The notes under the pieces are model-generated. The model had not been told where the DNA came from, did no database searches, and worked only from the letters and a program-made list of their open reading frames with translations. The position numbers were made by a program, and so were the translations under genes. Below are positions 55,170-64,000 of a stretch of 64,000 nucleotides of DNA, piece by piece (the first letter of the stretch is position 1; every line of letters starts with the position of its first letter). Source of the DNA: Panopea generosa (taxonomy: Eukaryota > Mollusca > Bivalvia > Adapedonta > Hiatellidae). The stretch spans positions 51,737,250 through 51,801,249 of the forward strand of contig CM055895.1 of NCBI GenBank assembly GCA_029582155.1, written 5' to 3'.

Positions 55170-57333
55170 TCATCTCATCATATTTTCTTTGTCAATGTTA
55201 ATTAATTTGTGACCAATTCTATTTCCGTAACTTAAAAACACATAATTTATGAAGTCCTGACGGATCGGTTGCGTCAATGAGCACGTCGTTATTATATGTA
55301 AGTTTGCGTCGTGGTAAATTTTTTCACAGAAATTGCACAAACGCGCAATTTTCGGCTGAGTATCTGTCCATATTTTGCTTACAATAGTAGTCTCAATATA
55401 ATTGATTATGAAATTTGTCAGGTTATACTTATTAAGAAGCTTAAGATTATCAGGTACAAAACCTCTTTGTTTATTATCAGATCTATTAACAAACATGGAC
55501 AGACGGCTGTTAAAGATGCGTTTGCATAATATATCGTGTGGTAAGGTACATAGTTTTTTAAGAAATCCTAATTTACTTTTATCAATTTCTGATTGTATAG
55601 AATACCAACCCAGCATACTCAGACACATCACTGTTAACATGTTCCTGTCCTAGGTGAAATTCAGGGTACTGTCTGGCAAGCGATATGTCACCACAGACTA
55701 CAATATTGCTTTTAATGGGGTTAATTATGTATCTCCATCGAGAAGAGTAAATAATGACAATGTTTAACATCTGCTGCAAATTAAGAGGAGACATACAGGA
55801 GAGTGTAAGATCGTCTGCAAGAGTGCAATTACCAGTTTTATTACTTAAAATGTATTAAAACTCATTTAAGAGGCAATCTATAAAGAGATTGGTGATAAAA
55901 GTTAAGAGCATTCCTCCTTGACGGATCCCTTTTTTTATCATGAACCAATCCGACTTTATACCATTTATGAAAATACAACTGTTCATGTTACTATGAGCAT
56001 TTACAATTAGGCTCCATATCTTTCACTGTATACCAAAATTATGCAATTTATAAAATATTCCAGGTAACCTCAGGGTGTCAAAGGCTTGTTTTGTGTCTAA
56101 CAGGCATACATATACTTTGCTCCCTAGTTCTATATTGTAGTGTATATATTCCTGAAGGTTGAATGAGGCTGTAACTGACCCGCGATATTTTTTTATAAGC
56201 ATTTTGTTGTACATTTGGAAATGATATATTTTTATTTGTTATCCAGCTATGTAACTTCGTATGTATAATCTTTTCAAACAGCTTATAAATAAGAAGTAGG
56301 GGCGTTATTGGTCTGTAATTTTTTGTATCGGATCTGCTCTTCCCATTATTTTTAAATATTGGAATTATTAAACCCATTTCTATGTTTTCTTCAACAATTA
56401 CTTGATTAAAAAGTGTCGCTAAAGCTTTGAATAGAGATTGTCTACCAAGTTTCAAATGCTCTTTAATTATGTTATCAAATGAAGCAGCCTTTCTATTTTT
56501 TAAACTCGATACACCTTTGTGTATATGCTCGCCTGTTATATCTGCTTATAGTATAAGATTGTCATTATATGCTACATTGTCCTGCGTTGTTTTAGCAATT
56601 TTGCTTTCTATATCAGTTTTAAATTCCTCATCAAAATTGTCTGATTCTAGAGGTGAGTATACATTTTGATAAAAATCAGAAAAGCAGTCGCATATCCCAT
56701 GAGGGTCTCGTACTATACCTCTGACCGTTTCTATTTGTGAGCAAGTTGGAGATCTTTTTTTTTTCTTCTTCACAAGACTGCAAAACAATTTGTTATCGCA
56801 GTCTGCTGCTGTGTTTAGTTTATTATAAAATTTATTTTCTATGCTTTGTATGGCTTCTTTTGTATTTTGTAATTTGAGTAGGTTTCGAAATTTCTACCAC
56901 GTGCTTTACCCTCATCTATACATAACTTTCCAGCGGTGGTTGATCTTTGTGAGCGTTTTGTACGTCTTTTTCCCCAGTATGGTTTAGCATGTTTCTTATA
57001 TTTTGATTTCGACATAGTTACGTCAGCGGTTTTATTGATTATTGGAAGCAGATCATTGTAATATATATCTAAACTGTCATTTTCAATATTTTGTAATGCT
57101 GAAGATAGCTTGGATTGGTACAAGATATTTATATCTTCATTAATTTTATGCCACGCATTTTTTTCTGAATTTGGATTTTCTGGTATTGTATTAAATTGAA
57201 CGTTGACACTTATATAATACATGGGGTAGTGGTCCGATATATTGAATAAATCATCATCAAGTATCTTAATATGTGTAATAATATCTATGTTATAGTTGTG
57301 CACATAGATATTATTACACAAATTATTACACAA
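55170..57333 (-). mobile_element. Non-LTR retrotransposon (LINE) remnant
   Basis: On the minus strand: the end of an AP-endonuclease domain (NISDHYPMYYISV near 57250); a linker; then RT pieces GLIIPIFKNNGKSRSDTKNY with YRPITPLLLIYKLFEKII (56380-56270), VYVCLLDTKQAFDTL (motif A, about 56110), CTLADDLTL (motif C, about 55815) and a C-terminal part from 55640 (GWYSIQSEIDKSKLGFLKK and CNFCEKIYHDANLHII, a CxxC-H type zinc motif). Several frameshifts are present. The clade is not assigned. It differs from the CR1/L2-like fragment at 19.1 kb. It is 5' truncated near 57333, and no tail repeat was identified. Confidence 0.82.
57272..57320. repeat. Perfect 19-bp inverted repeat
   Basis: TGTGTAATAATATCTATGT and its exact reverse complement are separated by 11 bases, at the 5' truncation point of the LINE remnant. 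Confidence 0.92.
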
Positions 57334-57589
57334 ACCCTAACATAAACAAAGAACGTAGATCTACTGGTCCTCTTAACGTTATCTTTTTATATAATTTTAT
57401 AGATTTACTTAGTTACGTCTCGCTATCGGTGGAGCATCTTTTACATATCAGAAACGAAGATGTTATTAATGGTTGTTAGACTTTTATAGTACAAAGCATG
57501 TGTTATTGCATTGCAAAATAATTTAAATACTATTGTGTGTCATGAAAGCCAGAACGAAATTTGATTTTCTTTTTTCTCCCCTAAAATGT

Positions 57590-58700
57590 TTAGTGGTGCA
57601 TATAGTATTCGTAGTGTCTGTCCTTCCTTCTGTCTGTCCTTCCGTCCGGTATTTCGTGTCCGGTCTGTAACTTTATCATGCATAAATGGATTTTGTTAAT
57701 ACTTGCCACAAATGATCAACATAACATGACGACATGTCGCGAGAAAGACCCAAGCCCGTACCTCAAAGGTCAAGGTCACACTTTGAGTTTGTTTGAGAAC
57801 ACTTGAGTCTGTCTGTGTGAGATTTCGTGTCCGGCCTGTAACTTTGCCATATATATATGAATTCTATAGAAACCTGCTACAATTGATCTACATAACATGA
57901 CGATTTTGTGTCTGGTCTGTAACTTTGTCACCTATGAATAAATTTCAAAATCACTTGGCTCAATTCATCAGTATGACATAACAACGTGACGCGCGTAATA
58001 ACCACATCCGTACCTTAAAGGTCAAGGTCACACTTTGAGTTTGTTTGACAACACTCTGACGACGTGTTGCGCGTAACACCCAGACTCCCACTTCAAAGGT
58101 CAAGGTCACAATTAATCTTTGTTTGACAACACTTTCAGTCTGTTTGAAATGTTGTGTCCGGCTTGTAACTTTGTCACCTATGTATAAATTTCAAAAACAC
58201 TTGGCTCAGTTGATCAACATGACATGTCGCGTGTAAGACCTAGAATCTTTCCTCAAAAGTCAAGTCACTCATTCGATTTGTTTGATTTATCGTGTCTGAT
58301 GTGTTTGATATTTTGTGTTTGGTCTGTAACTTTGTCTTTAACTTGGCTCAATTGATTAAGATGACATGATGATGTATCACACGCAAAACCCAGACCCGCA
58401 CCGCAAAGACCAAGGTCACACTTTGAGTTTGTTCAACAACACTTGAGTCTGTTTGAGATTTCAAGTCCGGTCTGTAACTTTATTATACATTGGTGGATTT
58501 CAAAAACACTTGGCTCAATTTATCGATTGATCAACATGACATGATGTAGTGTCGTGTTAAGACCCAGAATTTTACCTCAAAGGTCACACTTTCAGTTTGT
58601 TTGATATTTCATGATGATGTGTCACCTGCATTTACCTGTAGAAATACCCAGATCTTAACATTAGATGTCAAGGTCAAGGTTACACAAACGTCAAGGTTAA
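57590..58700 (+). repeat. Degenerate tandem array with AAGGTCAAGGTCA
   Basis: A tract of GTCTGTCCTTCC-type tetranucleotides (57617-57655) is followed by divergent units containing CGTGTCCGGTCTGTAACTTT, CACTTGGCTCAATTGATCAA, ATGACGACGTGTCGCG and CTCAAAGGTCAAGGTCACAC. This is a dispersed repeat common in bivalves and other invertebrates. Perfect AGGTCAAGGTCA is at 57767-57778, 58019-58030 and 58097-58108. It ends about 250 bases before receptor gene 2. Confidence 0.8.
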
Positions 58701-58958
58701 ATATAAATGTAAAGAACATTAAATTGCTTGTCTAGTTTTTTTTGCTGTTGTTTTTTTTTTTTCTTTCTTTTTTATTTGTTCTTAAATTATACTTTTGAAC
58801 ATCTAAACAGCAACAAGACGTCATTCTGTATTTATATATAATTTATTTATCTATATTAGAAAAAAGTAAAATAATAAATAAACTATTTTGCAACATTTCC
58901 ATTTCTTTTCTTTTCATTTTTGGGTTTTATTTTTATATTTGTCATTCAAATATTCCAG

Positions 58959-60215
58959 ATGATGCCCAAAATGAATGACTGGCGGCAGACGATCCAACTA
59001 GGCGTATTGCTTGTTTGCTTTGACGTGTCATTTTCAGCATCACTAACCAAAGTTCAAAATCTACACTCTACACTTTTGACTGGTTATAACAAAAATCTAC
59101 TCCCACTTTTGAACTTCAACGACACAGTTTATGTTGGGCTAAACGTATACATAATAAGTCTGAATGACTTTGATGAACTTTCGGGAGTAATTTCAACCAC
59201 GATGGGTTTTTTGGTTACTTATATTGATGAGCGTTTGGCCTGGGACCCGTCACTGCATGGGAACATATCATATATCTATTTATCGGCAAATGCTATTTGG
59301 CGGCCACATATTTTCCCATTTCAACTTGCAAATGAAATCATCAGCGTCGGTGATGACTCGTTAATGATGACCGTGAATTATAATGGTACAGTTAACTGGA
59401 AACCCGGAATGGTTGTGAAATCGACTTGTTCGGTTGATGTAACATATTTTCCATACGATGAACAACACTGCATATTGACTCTTTCTGTTGGTGTTTTTTC
59501 AAGTTCAGATTTATTTTTATATTCTGCTAATGAAACACTTCAAATGTTGTTATATAGTGAAAATAGTGTCTGGGAATTATTAACGACCAGTTCCGTAAAG
59601 AATATTACAAATTCTGTTGTTGTAGAATTGCGTTTAAAACGGAGAAGCAAATTTTACGAAGTTTATATTATATGCCCACTGGCTTTTATTGCGGTGTTAA
59701 ATAACTTCGTGTTTCTGATGCCTTCAAATTCCGGTGAGCGCTTGTCCGTGACAGTGACGATGTTTTTGTCCGTTATTTTCTACATGGGTATCGTCAATGA
59801 CAACGTCCCAGCAAGCTCCAGTCCCATGTCGATCATGTATTTCTACTTGTTGTATCTGTTGATTTACAGTTCAGCTATAATGATTCTTTGTACATTTTCC
59901 CTTCGCATGTATAATCGAGAAACCGATATATCTGGAAGAATTAAACGGTTAACATATATATTGCGATTTCGGTGTTTTAAACAGTGTACAATACACGATA
60001 ATATTAAACATGATTTGTATAATGATCATGAAGGTGACAAAGATATATCGAAAGCAGAGGAAAATGTTTTAACTGAAACTGTAAACTGCAGTACTTGCGA
60101 CCAAACAGTAATTTCATGGAAACTAATTGGAAAAACATTTGACGTGTACTGCTTTGTTGTTCTTCTACTTGTCAACCTTACTGCATCGGTCGCCGTGACA
60201 ATTATTGCTTATTAA
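58959..60215 (+). CDS. nAChR-like Cys-loop receptor subunit, gene 2
   Basis: Ligand-gated ion channel subunit, 418 aa in one exon. The ATG at 58959 follows a splice acceptor (CAAATATTCCAG), so the ATG at 58920 lies in the intron and is rejected. Visible: signal peptide 1-27; Cys-loop Cys157-Cys171 with 13 residues between; Trp114 and Trp147; M1 about 233-254; M2 from Glu260; M3 about 289-314; M4 about 397-418. M2 residues match gene 1 (Glu -1', Ser2', Thr6', Leu9', Asp20'), implying cation selectivity. Loop D has Tyr (TYIDERLAWD) where gene 1 has Trp, and loop C is shortened and lacks vicinal Cys, so acetylcholine binding by this subunit is unlikely. Any upstream exon was not found. It is on the opposite strand to gene 1 and in the same orientation as pseudogene 3. 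Confidence 0.93.
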   Translation: MMPKMNDWRQTIQLGVLLVCFDVSFSASLTKVQNLHSTLLTGYNKNLLPLLNFNDTVYVGLNVYIISLNDFDELSGVISTTMGFLVTYIDERLAWDPSLHGNISYIYLSANAIWRPHIFPFQLANEIISVGDDSLMMTVNYNGTVNWKPGMVVKSTCSVDVTYFPYDEQHCILTLSVGVFSSSDLFLYSANETLQMLLYSENSVWELLTTSSVKNITNSVVVELRLKRRSKFYEVYIICPLAFIAVLNNFVFLMPSNSGERLSVTVTMFLSVIFYMGIVNDNVPASSSPMSIMYFYLLYLLIYSSAIMILCTFSLRMYNRETDISGRIKRLTYILRFRCFKQCTIHDNIKHDLYNDHEGDKDISKAEENVLTETVNCSTCDQTVISWKLIGKTFDVYCFVVLLLVNLTASVAVTIIAY

Positions 60216-60249
60216 CAGTTATACAAATACAAACGAGGTTGAAAGACAA

Positions 60250-60274
60250 AATAAATGTGTAAAAATGGAATAAA
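60250..60274 (+). terminator. Candidate polyadenylation signals of receptor gene 2
   Basis: AATAAA at 60250-60255 and again at 60269-60274, 35-60 bases after the stop codon. Confidence 0.6.
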
Positions 60275-60279
60275 AACAT

Positions 60280-60917
60280 TTTGTTGATCAGTGTAAGTTA
60301 TACAAACACTGAATATCTACTTATATGCGAAGAAGCATCGCCATGTGTTATGTCTAAGATTACAAGTGTGCTTTGATACAATAAACCAGGATTGAATCAA
60401 GACTACGTAATAGAGCATTGGACATTTATAACTATCATATTGTTTCGAAACTCTTAAAACAGTTAACTAATTTAATATTCTAGAGTAATATTTGTTTCCA
60501 AATAATTTTAAAATATATCCGACGTTACAAGCATCATCATATTTAAAACAAATGTTTAATAATGTATCTTAAAAACTGGTTTCCATGATTACCAATGCAG
60601 TAAAACCAATGTTGTCAGTAGCATAAACATTTATTCGGGGGAGAAAGATGTAAAATTAAAAATCTTCATTTACAACTAGGGAGAGTCAACACAAATGCGA
60701 GCGGTGAGGAAAAACACACAAGTCATTAAATAATCTGCTTCACAGGCTTGAGTAATCAAATGACACAAACGTTTAAGAAGATGGAAGAAAGAAAGGCATA
60801 ATGGCGATTAGCGAGGTAGACATATGAATGAAATGATAAACGCCAGCTGACTTGATTAAGGATAACGTTCATTGCAACAGTTGGAGATATATATCTGACA
60901 CAGGCGATTATATCTAC
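60280..60917. other. Intergenic, nothing recognised
   Basis: Sequence between receptor gene 2 and tandem array 2 without coding or repeat signals. Confidence 0.35.
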
Positions 60918-61810
60918 AGAGCTGTATAGACGTCATTAACGTATCTTACACCACTTATTCCATATACACAGCTGTATAAAATATACTTATGTATCTGACA
61001 CTATCAGCTGTATATACGGCGCTGTATAAAACATACTTACGTTTCTGAAACTACCGACTGTTTATATGGAGCTGTATAAAACATACTTACGTTGTTTACA
61101 CAACCGGCTGTATATACGGAGCTGTATAAAACATACTTACGTTTCTAAAACTACCGACTGTTTATATAGAGCTGTATAAAATATACTTACGTTGTTTACA
61201 CAACCGGCTGTATATACGGAGCTGTATAGAGTATAATTACGTTTCTGACACTACCGGTTGTGTATACGGAGCTGTATAAAATATACTTACGTTTCTGAAA
61301 TTACCGGATGTATATACGGAGCTGTATGAAATATACTTACGTTTCTGATACTACCGGCTGTATATACGGAGCTGTATAAAATATATTTACGTTTCTGACA
61401 CAATCGGCTTTATATATATAGAGAGAGAGAGATAGCTGTATAAAACATAATTACGTTTCCGACACTACCGGCTGTATATACGGAGCTGTATAAAATATAT
61501 TTACGTTTCTGACACAACCGGCTGTATATATATGGAGCTGTATAAAATATATTTACGTTTCTGACACTACCGGCTGTATATATATGGAGCTGTATAAAAT
61601 ATATTTACGTTTCTGACACTACCGGCTGTATATATATGGAGCTGTATAAAATATATTTACGTTTCTGACACTACTGGCTGTATATACGGAACTGTATAAA
61701 ATGTATTGACGTATCTTACATCATGTGTTTTGTCCACAGAACTGAATAATAGGTATTTCGTATCTGTTATCACCGGTTGTAGCAACGGAGCTGTAGAGCA
61801 GGTACTTACC
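60918..61810 (-). repeat. 50-bp tandem array 2, about 18 units
   Basis: Units read approximately GCTGTATAAAATATACTTAC then GTTTCTGACACTACCGGCTG then TATATACGGA. The anchor GCTGTATAA begins at 60971, 61021, 61071, 61121, 61171, 61271 and 61371, exactly 50 bases apart. From about 61430 the spacing becomes 50-52 through TATATA expansions and a GAGAGA tract. It is the reverse complement of array 1 at 27735-28520. Confidence 0.92.
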
Positions 61811-62797
61811 TTTCTATCATATATGAAGGTATTTAAACCAAGTTGATTGCGTATGTGTTAACAATAAAACTAGAAGAACGTTTAATTCGATTTAATTGTA
61901 TAATCCAGGATATTTATAGTTTATTATGTATTCTATACATTATATACGTAGAAAAGTTATTGACAAATTCATTGTAAATATATTGAACAAGAAATGTAAC
62001 CAACCTGCAGCAACACTATTTCTTAGATTAACACGTCTAAGGTTTAAGCATTTATTTTCTATAAAACAATAACGAGATCTCATATCTACAACAAATTCTT
62101 ACTTTTGAGGCTAGGCAATATACCTTGACATGTGTAATATAACAAAAAGCATCAGTTACTGTAGATATTTCACGTACGATGATGGTCATAACAAACTTGA
62201 TAGCAGAAAAGACAAACCGTATTGATTGTGTCGTTAGTGATTCGCTGGTAACTCAAGCTCGTTTGAACCCATCCAACACGTCAATATTGAAGGTGCTAAA
62301 ATGTTTGATTTATGTAAACATTTCAAGACTTTGTGAGTATTTATTTAACCGCTATAATTATTGTGTAGCTCTCATGTTTCATTGTTATGTATTCGTTAAT
62401 AGGGAGTGAATGTTTAACAACCTTAAGTGTATTTACCGATTTTTTAAAACTCTAGCAATTGATCAGATACAAGACTTCCAGTCAATGCGTCATAGACATT
62501 ACTCAAAAACAGCAGGAAATGAAACGTCACAGCGCGAGAATTTTATCTCGGCCCTAGGGTGAAATAGAAAGATCCAACTGTACAAGAAATAATCATTATT
62601 TGTGTGAAGTTTTTGAAGAATGCTTTATATATCGTGTAATAAGAATTGAAATATATAATAAAGATCTAGTTCAATTCTCTTTGTTCAATGTTTAATATTG
62701 TATCGTGTTTTCTTTACTAAAACAGAAAAAGTAGTCTATTTTGAGAAGAACAAAACCAAATGGTTTGTATTTATACAACCTTTACCTCTCTCCTCAG
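61811..62797. other. Region upstream of receptor pseudogene 3
   Basis: No coding exon resembling the candidate first exon of gene 1 was found. The end matches the gene 1 intron end (ACCTCTCTCCTCAG at 62784-62797). Confidence 0.4.
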
Positions 62798-63692
62798 ATG
62801 TTGATGTTTACTGAAGACATCTTTTCACGATGAACACTAATTGTCGCACTTCTATCAGCATATTTTGGTTCGTCATTATTGCAACCTTGGCAGAGTTGCA
62901 AAACCTGCACACGACACTATTAACTGGTTATAACAAGGATCTGCTTCCTGTCTTGAACCAAAGTGAAACTGCATACGTTGGAGTGACTTTGTATATAATA
63001 AGTGTCAATGACTTTGATCAAATATCTGGTGTCATTTCCAACAAATTACGGCAGAACATATTATACTTACGTTGCACCAGAAGTAATATGGAAACCGCAA
63101 ATTTACCCAATGCAATTAGCGGAGAAAATTGAGGAGATTGGAAATATCTCACTCATGACTGTAGTCCATTATGATGGAAGCGTTGGCGACCACCAGGAAT
63201 GATGGTGAAATCGACATGTTCGGTAGATGTTACCTATTTCCCATTTGATGAACAAAACTGCCTACCGGATCTCTCACCGTGGGCTATTTTTGCATCTGAT
63301 TTAATTTTGTATTCTACAAATGAACGTCTCTCAACGCTATGTTTAACAGAAAACAGTGAATGGGAAATCTTAGCAACAAGTTATTTTAAAAGTAATACAC
63401 AGCGATCATGTATTTCTGTTTTTTGTTTTTGATGATTTACAGTACTTGTACAATGAGTCTATGTATTTTATCCCTCCATTAAACCTGATTAAATATTTAA
63501 GAATGCAGTGTTTTAAAATGAAAACTGCACTAGTTGAAGTGGAAACAAATACACATGATGACAAGAAAAACATTACAGATGAATTGATAAAACCCACATC
63601 AAAGATGCAAATTGGACCAATGAGAACGACAATGAAACTCCTAGTAAAGTGATAACATGCAAACTTGTCGGAAAGACGTTTGATATATACTG
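62798..63692 (+). pseudogene. nAChR-like receptor, pseudogene 3 (paralogue of gene 1)
   Basis: It aligns with gene 1 from the acceptor and first ATG onward. The original start at 62798 meets a TGA at codon 12, where gene 1 has TGG. A base is lost near 62879, at the position of the gene 1 signal-peptide end. The extracellular part is readable (LTGYNKDLLPVLNQSETAYVG) until a deletion near 63030 removes the loop D region. A further one-base loss near 63187 shifts the frame. The Cys-loop (CSVDVTYFPFDEQNC) is kept. At about 63395 a deletion of roughly 85-90 codons removes M1, M2 and the start of M3. The cytoplasmic loop and the start of M4 (KLVGKTFDIYW) end at 63692, after which similarity stops. 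It cannot encode a channel. Confidence 0.9.
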
Positions 63693-64000
63693 GTTAACAT
63701 TCCTTCCAGCACTCTGGGGGTGGGGGGGGGGGATTTCAAAATTGGACAAATATCCATATGAAATGTCCCAATCGGACTGCAAAGACAAAGTCCAAAGCTT
63801 CAACTTCATAAATCACATGATCTATTTTTAGCTCGCAACACTTATAAGATTTAAATGTTATACGCATGTATTGTAGTTTGTTTATTTTAATGTTACATAT
63901 GTAATGCATTCGTACTATGGCGAAATCGATTTTTATTATCACTTTTGTATCAATGTTTCTTTAAAATTAAACAGTCACATTTTCTAGTGTGTACTCGACG
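63693..64000. other. Sequence beyond the pseudogene break
   Basis: It begins with a G-rich tract (GGGGGTGGGGGG, 63716-63732) and continues as AT-rich DNA with no similarity to the gene 1 M4 or 3' UTR, so the pseudogene is truncated by a rearrangement or insertion here. Confidence 0.5.

Noticed and set aside
58920..58958. Upstream ATG for receptor gene 2
   Set aside because: It encodes a T-rich hydrophobic stretch that lies before a clear splice acceptor. The paralogues begin at the ATG directly after the acceptor.
1..64000. CRISPR array, bacterial operon or phage interpretation
   Set aside because: The 50-bp arrays lack unique spacers, and the gene content is eukaryotic with introns and animal transposons.

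Overview
The window looks like AT-rich nuclear DNA from a bivalve mollusc. The evidence is spliceosomal GT..AG signals, divergent nicotinic-type Cys-loop receptor genes of the kind expanded in molluscs, and repeats familiar from bivalve genomes: a pearl/Helitron-like element with a tandem core, the GGCCAAAGGCCAG dispersed repeat, the AAGGTCAAGGTCAC repeat, tRNA-derived SINEs and DIRS-group retroelements. No search was run, so the species is not identified and the taxon is an inference.

Layout. 1-2.8 kb: AT-rich DNA with seven copies of a 16-base motif and traces of a basic coding remnant. 2.8-5.3 kb: decayed Ty3/Gypsy pol (RT, RNase H, integrase). 6.1-7.5 kb: non-autonomous Helitron with a 147-bp tandem core. 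8.6-16.4 kb: a 7.8-kb composite bounded by hAT-like inverted termini and an identical 8-nt direct repeat. It contains a nearly intact DIRS-group retroelement (RT/RNase H plus tyrosine recombinase) and two MITE copies. 19.1-20 kb: 3' end of a CR1/L2-type LINE. 24-28.5 kb: Cys-loop receptor gene 1 (minus strand), its candidate first exon, and a 50-bp tandem array upstream. 29.4-36.4 kb: a second, decayed tyrosine-recombinase retroelement (minus) with split direct repeats, broken by a 1.9-kb hAT element flanked by a 5-bp target duplication. 36.4-45.9 kb: mostly unassigned AT-rich DNA. 45.96-46.13 kb: first coding exon of a cytosolic sulfotransferase (minus). 47-49.5 kb: a third MITE copy and a recent 0.81-kb tandem duplication containing a foldback. 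55.2-57.3 kb: LINE remnant (minus). 57.6-58.7 kb: degenerate array carrying nuclear-receptor-like half-sites. 59-60.2 kb: receptor gene 2 (plus). 60.9-61.8 kb: second 50-bp array. 62.8-63.7 kb: receptor pseudogene 3 (plus).

How it fits together. The host signal is a small cluster of divergent nAChR-like subunits. Gene 1 and pseudogene 3 are close paralogues in opposite orientation, and each has the same 50-bp tandem array upstream in the same orientation relative to the gene. This suggests duplication and inversion of a gene-plus-array unit, followed by gene death on one side and heavy transposon accumulation between the copies. Both intact receptors keep the Cys-loop and cation-type pore residues but lack the paired cysteines of acetylcholine-binding alpha subunits. 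The most unusual items are the paired arrays, the composite element around a DIRS retroelement, and the dispersed 16-base motif near the left end.
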